Counted from the stretch's first letter, positions 51,008 through 59,904 are shown. The stretch: 64,000 nt of DNA from SVTX01 sp045538195 (GCA_045538195.1 JAZSRA010000107.1:9318-73317), one strand, 5' to 3'. A program made the numbers and translations. The notes: a model not told the origin generated them from the sequence alone.

Positions 51008-51072
51008 GCAATTAAAAAGCACAAACGGATTTATGCTCTTTAATTGCCGCCCAAGCCCCGAAGGGCTTGGGG
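51008..51072 (-). ncRNA. Two-hairpin intergenic RNA element, copy 2
   Basis: The fold is as in copy 1: hairpin CCCAAGCCC/GGGCTTGGG with a UUCG loop (51050-51071), then CGGCAAT and a ~18-bp hairpin (51008-51025 with 51030-51047). Differences from copy 1 fall on both sides of the stems, so pairing is kept. Confidence 0.6.
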
Positions 51073-51105
51073 GTAAATTCCTATTGAAATATAAATCGAT
51101 TTAGC

Positions 51106-54100
51106 TTAGTAAACATCTACGCCGTCAACAACAACGTTGAGCTTGTCTTTACTCATGGAGTTCTTGTTGCCCCACAGAGTAGTTCCAGTGTTGATACCCT
51201 TGTCGTTGATCTCGTAACCGTTAACAACAGTATTGTTAACGATAAGCTCGTAAGACTTGCCGTAATCGTTTCCAATCTCAACAGCAGCCTTAAGGTCGGT
51301 GAGACCGCCCTTGTCGTTAAAGGTACAGTCATTCAACGTAAGCTTAGTATTTGCCGTACCATAGAGCAACAGAGCCTTACCGTCAGAGTTGAAGGTGCAG
51401 TTGTTGAAAGTAGCCTCAGGAGCGCCCCATGTCCAGATATTGTACTGGTCGCCACTGATATTAAAGGTACAATCGGTGAACGTCGAATCTTTATACAAGC
51501 AATAGGTATTCTCAAAATGACAGTTGTTGTACGTACCGCTCATACGTACATAACCTGCGTAGGTATTGTTGTTGGATCGAATGGTTACGCCATTAAAGGT
51601 AACGGTAGAGCCATCAAATCCATAGTCAGACTGACCGCCATTTTCCGATCCCGTACCAACGATTGTAAGAACAACATCCTTTGTTCCGTTAATGGTCAAG
51701 GTCTGGCCGCCGCAGCCGTAAACATCGTACTCGCCGTCAGCAAGATACAGCTCAGTAATACCATTCGATACCTTTTGAGCCAATTCTTCGGCATTTGTGA
51801 CGTAAGTACCAAATACATTCGGGAAGTTTTTAATGCTCAAAACGCCCAAGCCAACATTTTCGGCAGTGGTACAAGGATTGCCCCAGCAACACCAAGAGGG
51901 ATCCTCGCTGTTGCCTGCCTTCACATTGGAAGTATCGCAAGCAATATTTCCAACGAAACCAATAGCATTATGACCTGTACCGATTCCTGCGCCAAGCCAG
52001 CCGCCCTGCGCGGTTATCACGGAATCAGCATCGATCGTAACAGCGATAACAGGAGTGGGCGTTACACCCGAGCAATATGTGTTATAGCCGCTTCCGATAC
52101 CTGCGCCAAAGTCGCCGCCTGTAGCATTGACTGTGGAATTAGCAATGTTTATGGTAACGTTCTGAAGATCGCCAGACTCATACTTGGTCATACGTGAGCC
52201 GCCAATACCTGCAGAAGAACTGCCGCCCACAACATTTTTAATGACAGAGTCAACGATATTGATGGTTACGCCAGTATGATAACGAGCTCCGATACCTGCG
52301 CCCTTGGAACCGCCAAGAGCCTCATCAACAGTTACATTGTTCAGAGTGATCTCAGCTCCTGTGTAGCCCGAACCGATAGCAGGCGCGCCCTCAAAATCCT
52401 GTTTGCCATAATTATTACCGATCTTGGAATCCACACCGGCACCGGTTGCCTTTACTATATGAACATTGCTGATATTGAGCTTAGAAACATTCATACCGCC
52501 AATACCGAAAGCTGCTTTTACATCCGTAGCAATTGCGGTCAGATTACCTGTGCCGGAAATGGTCAAAGTGCCATTTGCGGTGATTGCGGAGCCGTCAAAG
52601 GTCGTGACGGTCTCTGCTACAGTCGCAACACCGCTTCCGTTTGCGTTTACGACTACGTCGCCAACGATCACGATGTTTGCGTTGCCCGCAGCCTGAACAG
52701 ATTTAATTGTAGAGTCTTTGATCGTCAAAATACCCGTATAATCGGTGGGAAGATTTATGATAGCATCAGGCTCGTTGCAGTTGCTCAAAATTGCCGCGGT
52801 AGACAAAGCGTCTCCGGACAATCCTGCCAACTCCTTATTCAACAGAGCCGTGCTTGTTACGTTGATCGAACGCTTCATGGTCACATTTTCCACGGTATTG
52901 GTTCCCATAACGGGAGCTACACGCGTACTAACGATTTCGCCGGGATTACTCTTGGTTACGGAAACATAGTTTATAACTACGTTTTTGAGAGTATTACCTG
53001 TTACAGATACACTGGTCTGCGCTACACCCGCAAGACCGCCAACATCACCAAAAGCGTTGAGAATAGCGGTATCAACAGTATTATTGGTCAACTCGCTGCC
53101 GTTATCTGCATAGCCAACCAAAGCTCCAACCTTAGTTCCGTCGGTATCGTCATTGTAATAAGAACAGTTTATGGTAACATTCTTAACGGTACAGTTAGTA
53201 ACAGGAATGTTTATCCAGCCTGCAATAGCTCCTGAGTAACGATGAGAATTTATAGTAACACCGTCAATCGTCAGATCCTTAATGCTATTGCTTCCGCTGT
53301 GGTGTTCGACCCAACCAAACAAACCTGCCGCGCCATATTGGCTTGTGTTGGCAGTGTTATCAATGTTAAGGTTATAGATGGTATGTCCGTTTCCGTCAAA
53401 CGAGCCTACAAACTGAGTAGAGCCTGTTTGACCAATAGGCGTCCACAATCTGTTTCCAAGGTTGATGTCAGCAGCCAGCTTTATAGTCTTACCCGAGTAG
53501 GTGTTACCGCTATTAACAGCTGCGGCAAATCCTGCAAACTGCTCCGCGTTAGTGATAGTTATCACACCGTCAACCGCTTCAGGTACAGCTTCAGTTTTGC
53601 CCGTCCAAGGAAGACCTGCCAACTCATCGTAATTCTCATTGAAGCTATCGGACTCAGAAGAGTACTGTGTCGCAAAGAGCGTTACACCAATATCAATGGT
53701 AAGAGGCTCGCCCTTGCCGTTGTTCATGTTATAATCGTTATCATTTTCACTGGGTTCCCAATAGATAACGACCGTGTATACGTCCTTGTCATCTTTATTG
53801 ATAAGATTACCCGTCTTTGTGAAGGAAGTGAGCGCGGTCCACTCCTCATCCTCAACCTCGGCGATCAAAGCGGCGCGGTCGTCGGTTGCGGTCGCTCCGC
53901 CCTTGATCACGCCTACCTTCAATACGTCAGCAAGCGTGTTACCGTTGGCATTTGCGTTCGCATTTGTTACGTTAACGGAAAGCTGATATTTGAGCGCAAG
54001 GCTACCCTCGTTTACGACCTCAAATGTCTCGTAAACGACTGCGCCGGGCTCCCAAAGCGCAATGTCGTCAAACAACACTGTGTTGCTGCCGACCTTCTCA

Positions 54101-54285
54101 TGTGTGTCTATATCATCGGTATGATAAAGCTCAATGTCAAGATTACCGGACTTGATGATGTTGTTTGCACTTGTCACACTGTCAGTGAACCATGCGAATG
54201 TTGAACCCAAGAGCATTGTGAAGCAAAGCAAAAGGGCTATAACGCTGGAAATCAGAGCAGACTTTGTGCTTCTTATTTTTGTCAT
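51106..54285 (-). CDS. Giant SipW-type secreted protein: TasA-like domain plus long beta-helix region
   Basis: The start is the ATG at 54285 (MTKIRSTKSALISSVIALLL) behind TTGGAGG; this gives 1059 residues. After the TFAWFTDSV signal motif comes a TasA-like sandwich (about 35-215). A GLUG-like stretch follows (SGKTIKLAADINLG, GSFDGNGHTIYNLN). Then come some 700 residues of short Gly/Asn/Thr-rich turns typical of right-handed parallel beta-helices, such as GYTGAEITLNNVTVDEALGG and GAGIGARYHTGVTI. It would form a long rod outside the cell. The C-terminus lacks a sortase motif. Its N-terminus is nearly identical to that of the 590-residue protein, pointing to a recent duplication of the assembly domain. 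Confidence 0.86.
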   Translation of the reverse strand: MTKIRSTKSALISSVIALLLCFTMLLGSTFAWFTDSVTSANNIIKSGNLDIELYHTDDIDTHEKVGSNTVLFDDIALWEPGAVVYETFEVVNEGSLALKYQLSVNVTNANANANGNTLADVLKVGVIKGGATATDDRAALIAEVEDEEWTALTSFTKTGNLINKDDKDVYTVVIYWEPSENDNDYNMNNGKGEPLTIDIGVTLFATQYSSESDSFNENYDELAGLPWTGKTEAVPEAVDGVITITNAEQFAGFAAAVNSGNTYSGKTIKLAADINLGNRLWTPIGQTGSTQFVGSFDGNGHTIYNLNIDNTANTSQYGAAGLFGWVEHHSGSNSIKDLTIDGVTINSHRYSGAIAGWINIPVTNCTVKNVTINCSYYNDDTDGTKVGALVGYADNGSELTNNTVDTAILNAFGDVGGLAGVAQTSVSVTGNTLKNVVINYVSVTKSNPGEIVSTRVAPVMGTNTVENVTMKRSINVTSTALLNKELAGLSGDALSTAAILSNCNEPDAIINLPTDYTGILTIKDSTIKSVQAAGNANIVIVGDVVVNANGSGVATVAETVTTFDGSAITANGTLTISGTGNLTAIATDVKAAFGIGGMNVSKLNISNVHIVKATGAGVDSKIGNNYGKQDFEGAPAIGSGYTGAEITLNNVTVDEALGGSKGAGIGARYHTGVTINIVDSVIKNVVGGSSSAGIGGSRMTKYESGDLQNVTINIANSTVNATGGDFGAGIGSGYNTYCSGVTPTPVIAVTIDADSVITAQGGWLGAGIGTGHNAIGFVGNIACDTSNVKAGNSEDPSWCCWGNPCTTAENVGLGVLSIKNFPNVFGTYVTNAEELAQKVSNGITELYLADGEYDVYGCGGQTLTINGTKDVVLTIVGTGSENGGQSDYGFDGSTVTFNGVTIRSNNNTYAGYVRMSGTYNNCHFENTYCLYKDSTFTDCTFNISGDQYNIWTWGAPEATFNNCTFNSDGKALLLYGTANTKLTLNDCTFNDKGGLTDLKAAVEIGNDYGKSYELIVNNTVVNGYEINDKGINTGTTLWGNKNSMSKDKLNVVVDGVDVY

Positions 54286-54312
54286 TTCTATGACCTCCAA
54301 AAAAATTTGTTT

Positions 54313-54371
54313 GCCGATATTTAGGTAAAACCGTTTTCCGACCATATCGGCTAGCCTTGTCGGAAGCGGTT
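54313..54371 (-). promoter_or_regulatory. Candidate pseudoknot leader of the giant surface-protein gene
   Basis: On the minus strand a hairpin AACCG.TTCCGAC/GTCGGAA..CGGTT (54329-54342, 54359-54371) has a 16-base loop. The loop octamer GCCGATAT (54344-54351) is the exact complement of ATATCGGC downstream (54313-54320). A T7 run and the ribosome binding site follow. It could be an attenuator or translation switch. Confidence 0.45.
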
Positions 54372-54377
54372 ATTAAC

Positions 54378-55274
54378 TTATACTTCGTCCGTTGTTTCCG
54401 TTGGAGCAACATCTTTCGATTTCGTTTCAACTGTTTCATCGGTCGCTGTTTCCGCAGGAGCATCTTCCGATTTTGTTTCAACTTTCGTTTCAACTGTTTC
54501 ATCGGTCGCTGTTTCCTCCGTAGGAGTTACCTCGGACGTAGGCTCGGCGGGAGGTGTTCCCTCTCCACCGTTCTTTTGGTCAAGCTGTGCTTTAAGGGCT
54601 AACAGCTCTTGTATCATACGCTGATTTTCAGCGCGTTCCGCGTCGATCTTATCCCTCTCAGCTTTCATTGCCTCCATCTGTTCACGCTTATATTTGCGGA
54701 ACAGGCGGATTACATTCACGCCGTTATAGAGGATCAGAAGCAGGAATGGTACGAGAATACAAATGATATATCCGGGCGTTGACTTCACAAAAGCGAAGAA
54801 TTTGCCGAGCGCGGGGAGCTTACCCGAGTAAACACCCAAAACGTATTCAGGCTCTACCAAAGATTCATCGTCCGTTCCCGTATTCGTACCGTAGGTCACG
54901 TAGCCAAGGACTTTGCCCTCTTCGGTTTTCATGACCTCACGGATCATATGTGTGACGGTCTCTCCGTAGCTTACGCTGTTGGTTGACATAAAGGCGATTA
55001 CGTCGCCCGCCTGCAAAGCTCGGGGATCCTCCACGTTTTTGATAATGACAATATCTCCTGCGTTAAAATGCACGTCCATATCCTTGTTATTCTCTGACAA
55101 GCTCATTGAATCAGTCTGGACTATGTAAAACTTTACGCCGAAAATACTGCGGTCGTTTCTGTCAACGGTGGTTACCGTGACAACGGTGAATATCATCATA
55201 AAGACGGTAAAGGCAACGAGAAGCCAAGTTACGACCTTCAATGCAATATTCATTATTTTTTTAATTGTATTCAT
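54378..55274 (-). CDS. SipW-type signal peptidase I, second copy
   Basis: This 298-residue membrane protease has an N-terminal membrane helix (about 11-34) and the catalytic Ser 56 in IVQTDSMS. A His 109 in VTHMIREV, in place of the usual Lys, marks the SipW/ER-type subfamily. A second helix follows at about 168-190, then a coiled coil (about 195-235). The acidic Thr/Glu tail has a repeated ATDETVETK. It should cleave the T-x-A-x-F-T type signal peptides of the surrounding proteins. Having two such peptidases in one operon suggests division of labour. The start follows AAGGAGCGATTTCCCA. Confidence 0.92.
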   Translation of the reverse strand: MNTIKKIMNIALKVVTWLLVAFTVFMMIFTVVTVTTVDRNDRSIFGVKFYIVQTDSMSLSENNKDMDVHFNAGDIVIIKNVEDPRALQAGDVIAFMSTNSVSYGETVTHMIREVMKTEEGKVLGYVTYGTNTGTDDESLVEPEYVLGVYSGKLPALGKFFAFVKSTPGYIICILVPFLLLILYNGVNVIRLFRKYKREQMEAMKAERDKIDAERAENQRMIQELLALKAQLDQKNGGEGTPPAEPTSEVTPTEETATDETVETKVETKSEDAPAETATDETVETKSKDVAPTETTDEV

Positions 55275-55288
55275 TGGGAAATCGCTCC

Positions 55289-55882
55289 TTAATTAAGCTT
55301 TGCATTACCCTGTACCGCATATACGGTTACGCCAATACCCGTATAGATCTTGCCTTGAAATTCGTTGCCCACGGATTCCTTCATTTTGATAAATAAGTAA
55401 TAAGTGTCGCTGCTTTCTCCGGCAGCCAAGCCATTCACCTTGAACTCGGTGATCCGCTCCGCGCCCCGTAAATCGTCGCCTTTCTTTACGATCCAAAGCT
55501 CAAAGGCTTTATCGAACTCTTCCATATCGATCTTATCGTCCTTGCTGACCGAAAGGCTGAAATTCACGGGAATATCTCCCGTATTCTTGATCTTAAAGCC
55601 CTGCGTATAAAAGGTAGCGCCGGGTTCAAAAAGAACGTTTCCGCTATCGGTTGGCGTACCGGAAGTGGTCATGAAAAGCAAAGCTTTATTTTGAAGCGTA
55701 GCTCCCGACGTATCCACGATATCGATCTCAACATCGCCTGACGTCGTGATGATACCGATGATTCCATCGTTCGGATCGCTTGTGAAGAGAGCGAGCGTCG
55801 CTCCCACAAGGCTCACGAGGCAAAGCAGGATGACCAATGCCGTCATAATGAACGCTTGTTTATGTGATTTATAACGGAACAT
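55289..55882 (-). CDS. SipW-type secreted protein, TasA/camelysin-like (197 residues)
   Basis: The signal segment IMTALVILLCLVSLVGATLA ends in TLALFTSDP. A single beta-sandwich domain follows, with ITTSGDVEIDIVDTSG, EPGATFYTQGFKIKNTGDIPVNFSLSV and a final VTVYAVQGNA strand. This layout matches TasA/CalY fibre subunits, in which a donated N-terminal strand completes the next subunit. It is 14 bases upstream of the second SipW gene. It is a good candidate for the main fibre subunit processed by that peptidase. Confidence 0.88.
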   Translation of the reverse strand: MFRYKSHKQAFIMTALVILLCLVSLVGATLALFTSDPNDGIIGIITTSGDVEIDIVDTSGATLQNKALLFMTTSGTPTDSGNVLFEPGATFYTQGFKIKNTGDIPVNFSLSVSKDDKIDMEEFDKAFELWIVKKGDDLRGAERITEFKVNGLAAGESSDTYYLFIKMKESVGNEFQGKIYTGIGVTVYAVQGNAKLN

Positions 55883-55926
55883 TTTTCCCTCCTTGCCGTT
55901 AGAAATTATTTGTCAGTAAATTTTAA

Positions 55927-57243
55927 TTATTTTACAGATGCATTTGCTGTGTTCGCTGTTACAAGAGTAGCAAGGTTCTCTGCGGTAAGAGCAACTCCGC
56001 CAATGGTGCAATTTTTAAAGGTAACTGCCGCACGGGCATCCATCTCAAATCCTACTTCAAACTCGCATCCTACAAATTCGGTAGGAGCATAAGGACGGCA
56101 GTAAGCGTAACCGTTGCCCTCGCCAAAATTACAGCTAACAAACTTTGCCTCACCTAGAGTTGCGGCATAAGAAGTCCAACCGTTGAATGTGGAATTGATA
56201 GCCTCAAGTCCCTGATTGGTTCCCTGGTCGCAGCTGATGGTATAAGTAGTTCCGTCAATAGTAACGTTCTCAAGAACTACTTTTTCACTGTGAGTGCTGT
56301 TATGGTTGATGAAAATACCACGGAAAGAGCCTGTTACGGTGATATTACGAATGATACCGCCGGTAGTGTTGATGCCGGAGTCCCATGTGCCGTCAGCACC
56401 TGCAATATCAAGCGTATTTCCGCCGCCGTCGATCGTTTGACCGTTCTTTACGTTGATACCGGTCGTACCGTAAGCGTTGCTCATACCTGCGGGATCAATC
56501 TTAACGTCGTTCTTCAAAAGAACGTTTTCTCCGCTTTCAAGAGTTGCTACAAGTCCGTCGGCATCGGCAACTGCTTTACCACCAAACAATTCAACGGTAG
56601 CATCTCCACCGATTACAATGTCAGCATTGCTCTGAACTGCTTCGACCAAAACGTTGATAGCAACGTCCTTTTTGCCCTGATACTCGTTACCTGCGGTAAC
56701 AGGAAGTTCAACGACGATTTCAACGTTTCCGTTATCAGTAATGCTCTCGCCTACTGCAAGTGCAGTCCAAGCAGAAGTATAAGACTTGAGCGCCTGGTAA
56801 GGAGCATCGTTGATATAAACAACGAGTCCTTCCATAAGCGCCTCACCGTTTACACATTGAATGATATAACGGCACTGAACAGCTACGTCGCTATTGTTCG
56901 TAGCCTTAATCTCAAACGAAATCTTATCACCAGGAGTGATTTTGTCGAGATTAATCATAGAACCGTTTTGAACGGCAGTTCCACCGTTAGCAAACGTACC
57001 CTTGTCGGTGCGATTATCATACTCATATTTGCCACCATTTTCATCAACGATGGTTCCGTTAGGATCTGCTTTGACCGAGAAATATTTGAAGTTTTCAACA
57101 GTCGCAACCACATCTACATTACCGGCAGTGACGGCAATATTGGTTTCACTCTTACTCGTAAACAAAGCGAAGGTCGATCCTGCGATCAGACTAAGGCAAA
57201 GAGCGATTGTCGCAATCGAGGACAGCAAAATTTTCTTTTTCAT
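55927..57243 (-). CDS. SipW-type secreted protein with TasA-like domain and short repeat region (438 residues)
   Basis: The start is the ATG at 57243 (MKKKILLSSIATIALCLSL) behind AAGGAG. The signal ends in TFALFTSKS. The first ~200 residues form a TasA-like sandwich (NIAVTAGNVDVVATV, GDKISFEIKATNNSDVAVQCRY). The next ~220 resemble a short right-handed beta-helix (NVLLKNDVKIDPAGMSNA, GQTIDGGGNTLDIAGADG, SGINTTGGIIRNITVTG). It is an intermediate between the small subunits and the giant protein. No anchor motif is present. Confidence 0.85.
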   Translation of the reverse strand: MKKKILLSSIATIALCLSLIAGSTFALFTSKSETNIAVTAGNVDVVATVENFKYFSVKADPNGTIVDENGGKYEYDNRTDKGTFANGGTAVQNGSMINLDKITPGDKISFEIKATNNSDVAVQCRYIIQCVNGEALMEGLVVYINDAPYQALKSYTSAWTALAVGESITDNGNVEIVVELPVTAGNEYQGKKDVAINVLVEAVQSNADIVIGGDATVELFGGKAVADADGLVATLESGENVLLKNDVKIDPAGMSNAYGTTGINVKNGQTIDGGGNTLDIAGADGTWDSGINTTGGIIRNITVTGSFRGIFINHNSTHSEKVVLENVTIDGTTYTISCDQGTNQGLEAINSTFNGWTSYAATLGEAKFVSCNFGEGNGYAYCRPYAPTEFVGCEFEVGFEMDARAAVTFKNCTIGGVALTAENLATLVTANTANASVK

Positions 57244-57271
57244 TTTGCGTTTTCTCCTTATATTATTTTTC

Positions 57272-57308
57272 GAAGCTTGATTTCGGTCGAAACGCGAACT
57301 CAAGCTTC
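57272..57308 (-). other. Leader hairpin before the 438-residue secreted-protein gene
   Basis: The stem GAAGCTTGA/TCAAGCTTC (57272-57280, 57300-57308) has an inner TTTCG/CGAAA pair. It lies 29 bases upstream of the start codon and may protect or process the mRNA. Confidence 0.4.
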
Positions 57309-57342
57309 AGCAAGTTCTGCGTTCGTGTTTGTTTCTTTACTC

Positions 57343-58038
57343 TCACGGAGTGGGAGCAGTGGTTCTTTGTACTGCATGAACAATCAAGTCAAAGGTCAAC
57401 TTCTGAGCCTTTGCAGCATTGTTGTTTGCACCGTCAACGAACTCCATCTTAACGGTAAACTCGTCAGAATCGCCGAGCGTTAGCGTTCCGATGGGAGCGG
57501 TATCACTTCCAATCGTTAATCCTTCGCTTAACAATGCAGACACAGGCTTTGCCAACTCTTCCGAGCTGACCGTAATCATCAACTGCTCGTCAAGCTTCAG
57601 CGCCTCGATTTCTTCTGCCGTAAGCCCGTCAACCTTCAACTTAATCTCAATCCAATAATCGTATGCAACGTCACTGTTCTGTTTGTTTTCAGTAACTGTT
57701 GCCGTGTTGTTGGATATTTTCATCGTTGCGGTATAATAACTGCAAGGCACAATCTTCGAAGTCGTCGTGAGGTCAAACACGTTTTTATCCGTAGGATTGG
57801 AGAAATTCACAACATCATCGTTTGTCGTGGACACAAGATACCCCGTAGCAGCGTCAATCGAATAAGTTTCAAGTTTGGTTCTCTCCAACGTAATGTTTAG
57901 ATCTCCGGCTTGCAAATGGTTTTCGACCGTTGCTGTATCGGTGAACAATGCCCACGTCATTCCCACGATAATCGTCATACACAACAGGATTACTGAAGCG
58001 GAAACAAGCAAAGCCCTTATTCTGTTCGTACTTTTCAT
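57343..58038 (-). CDS. SipW-type secreted protein, TasA-like (231 residues)
   Basis: The start is the ATG at 58038 (MKSTNRIRALLVSASVILL), eight bases after AGGAGG; a GTG six bases earlier is less likely. The signal ends in TWALFTDTA. The body is a TasA-like sandwich with ENHLQAGDLNITLERTKLET at its start, SYYTATMKISNNTA in the middle and FDLIVHAVQ as the last strand. It is the first secreted subunit after the SipW-1 and L15-like genes. A hairpin (CGCTGA/TCAGCG, 58074-58102) separates it from the L15-like gene. Confidence 0.87.
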   Translation of the reverse strand: MKSTNRIRALLVSASVILLCMTIIVGMTWALFTDTATVENHLQAGDLNITLERTKLETYSIDAATGYLVSTTNDDVVNFSNPTDKNVFDLTTTSKIVPCSYYTATMKISNNTATVTENKQNSDVAYDYWIEIKLKVDGLTAEEIEALKLDEQLMITVSSEELAKPVSALLSEGLTIGSDTAPIGTLTLGDSDEFTVKMEFVDGANNNAAKAQKLTFDLIVHAVQRTTAPTP

Positions 58039-58094
58039 AGTCACTCCTCCTTTCTCACAGATTTTTGTTTATTGAAACGCTGAAATCAGCGGCT

Positions 58095-58625
58095 TCAATC
58101 TTTAAGGATAATAACCGTACCGCCCGTCAGCTCAATCATCTTGATTGCCTGAATGGAATAGCTTTCGGACTTGATGGTGAGCGGCTTATTAAGCATACCG
58201 TCAGCCAGAACCTTCATTCTGCCTGCCTTCTTGGAGATCAATCCTCTTTCTTTCAACACCGCAAGAGTAATTACGTCGTTTGCATTAAAGTTGTCGTCCA
58301 GCACGCCGATATTGATAATTCCCTCCTGTCCGTGTCCTGCACCGCTTTCGTAATTGGCAGTCTGCATAGCCAGCGAGTCGGAGATCATAGCATCTGCTTC
58401 CTCGGCGTCGATATGCTCAACGAATTCGGGCATAACCTCGGGCGGTGCCTCCTCAAGAACGGGAACAGGAGCGGGAGCGGCAACCACAACGGGGGCTTCT
58501 TTCTTTTCTTCCTTGGTTTCCTCTTTGTTGCGCATTTCAAGAACGACGTCAACGGCGACGTATCCGAGAGTACCCAACGCAAAGATCGTCGCAACGATCA
58601 TAAATATAATGACGAACACGCTCAT
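58095..58625 (-). CDS. Membrane protein with ribosomal-protein-L15-like C-terminal domain
   Basis: This 176-residue protein has one N-terminal membrane helix (about 3-27). A Lys/Glu then Pro/Ala-rich linker follows (about 32-66). The C-terminal domain (about 102-174), with VITLAVLKERGLI, MKVLADGMLNKPLTIK and IELTGGTVIIL, has the order and wording of the uL15 C-terminal fold (LLxxxGLI, VKVLGDGELTK, GG). The basic RNA-binding N-terminal part of L15 is absent. It overlaps the SipW-1 stop by 4 bases, so it is an integral part of the export locus. Its role is unknown; a scaffold for the peptidase or for subunit sorting is a guess. Confidence 0.8.
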   Translation of the reverse strand: MSVFVIIFMIVATIFALGTLGYVAVDVVLEMRNKEETKEEKKEAPVVVAAPAPVPVLEEAPPEVMPEFVEHIDAEEADAMISDSLAMQTANYESGAGHGQEGIINIGVLDDNFNANDVITLAVLKERGLISKKAGRMKVLADGMLNKPLTIKSESYSIQAIKMIELTGGTVIILKD

Positions 58626-59398
58626 TCCGTTTTATCCTCCTTTTTCTCAGTATTTACTGTCGTTTGCTCGGACTTTTCCCTTTCAAGCTCTGCGATCTTA
58701 CGGCGAAGCTCTTCAAGCTCACTCTCTTTCTGAGCCTTCTCCTCTTGCTCCCGTTTCTTTTTGTCCGCACCGAGCACCTTTGCGATTTTCAAAACTTCGA
58801 GCAAGATAATAATAAAACACGGTACGATAATGAGAAGAATAATACCAACGGGCTGCATCAAGAAGCTCATAATGAGACCAAACAGATATGTTTGCCCAGT
58901 GACCTTTCCGATCACGTAGTCCGTATTGTTTGGAATAGATGTGTCAATGACCTGCGTGAGTTGACCGTCCTCGGAGTTTTTGTTATCTCCTGCGAGAGTA
59001 ATCTTGAAGCCTCCATCTACTTCTTCTATATCCGTGATACGGTGGGTGATCGTTACTTGCGTTGTGACAACGTAACGGAAGGTAAGCACGTCACCGACCT
59101 TCAAGCTGCGATAAAACGCTTCAGCCTCGTCCGTATCGTCGGGCATTACCTTCACGAACACCATAGAACGAATCGGGATATCCTTGATCTCGAAGCTTGA
59201 CACATCAGTAAGCTCGCATGCAGCCATAGAATTAGAGGTGACTACTCGCATCTGGTATCCAAAAATCTCGGCGGCACCATCCGAATCCCTTTTCGATAAC
59301 ACGGTAACAAACACCGAAAAAATGCAAATTGCAAGGAATATGTAAAGAAGTACGTCAAGAGATATTTTGCCTATCTTTTTTATCTTTGCTTTATCCAT
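58622..59398 (-). CDS. SipW-type signal peptidase I, first copy
   Basis: This 258-residue protease has membrane helices at about 13-34 and 172-200. The catalytic Ser 57 is in VVTSNSMAA and His 119 in VTITHRITDI, the Ser-His pair of the SipW subfamily; LAGDNKNSEDG gives the conserved acidic turn. A Lys/Glu coiled coil (about 205-245) follows, facing the cytoplasm. It lies directly downstream of the membrane-anchored beta-sandwich gene and upstream of the L15-like gene, with which it overlaps. It differs strongly from the second copy, so the duplication is old. Confidence 0.92.
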   Translation of the reverse strand: MDKAKIKKIGKISLDVLLYIFLAICIFSVFVTVLSKRDSDGAAEIFGYQMRVVTSNSMAACELTDVSSFEIKDIPIRSMVFVKVMPDDTDEAEAFYRSLKVGDVLTFRYVVTTQVTITHRITDIEEVDGGFKITLAGDNKNSEDGQLTQVIDTSIPNNTDYVIGKVTGQTYLFGLIMSFLMQPVGIILLIIVPCFIIILLEVLKIAKVLGADKKKREQEEKAQKESELEELRRKIAELEREKSEQTTVNTEKKEDKTE

Positions 59399-59406
59399 AG
59401 ATTACC

Positions 59407-59904
59407 TCACTCGTTAGTCGCCTTCAGCAGCAGTTCAAAGACCGCCTCTGCTTTTTTGGCCTCATTTCCAACATCAAGGGGGAGATAGTACACAATTTTA
59501 AGCTCAGTGTTATTTCCCTGGTCAAAGTCAACGGGTAAGATAATTATATCGTTTTCAAAGACATCCGAAAGCAACTCATCGCATACGACCTCGCCGTTTG
59601 CAAGGATTTTCACACGAGCGTAGTTCTTTAACGTTTTTTCTTCGTCAGTGTCAACGAAATCAATCTCCAAGTCGTATTTACTTGCGCCGGATTTTTCAAG
59701 CTTTACGATGTATTCACATTCTTCACCGGGTACGAGAGTGAGATCTTCAAATGCCAGCGACTCTGTTTTGCCGTCCTCCAGCTTAACCTCAATTACGCCT
59801 CGTTCATCTTCTGTTGCGTGCATCCAGCCCATCAATGAAACGCCGACGATAATCAACACGCTTCCGACAATTAAGATGATTCGAATTAGCTTGCTTTTAG
59901 GCAT
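59407..59904 (-). CDS. Membrane-anchored beta-sandwich protein (TasA-like body without SipW motif)
   Basis: This 165-residue protein has an uncleaved-looking N-terminal helix (about 6-28). A domain with alternating strands follows (VIEVKLEDGKTESLAFEDL, PGEECEYIVKLEKSG, TELKIVYYLPLDVGNEAKKA), similar to the TasA/camelysin sandwich. It lacks the T-x-A-x-F-T cleavage motif, so it probably stays in the membrane. It could be the base that holds the fibre on the cell, or an assembly factor. The start follows AAAGGAGGACAACG. Confidence 0.7.
   Translation of the reverse strand: MPKSKLIRIILIVGSVLIIVGVSLMGWMHATEDERGVIEVKLEDGKTESLAFEDLTLVPGEECEYIVKLEKSGASKYDLEIDFVDTDEEKTLKNYARVKILANGEVVCDELLSDVFENDIIILPVDFDQGNNTELKIVYYLPLDVGNEAKKAEAVFELLLKATNE

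Noticed and set aside
50046..54204. Several long plus-strand frames opposite the secreted-protein genes
   Set aside because: They are antisense shadows of Asn/Thr/Gly-rich coding sequence. The minus-strand frames have signal peptides, domains and ribosome binding sites.
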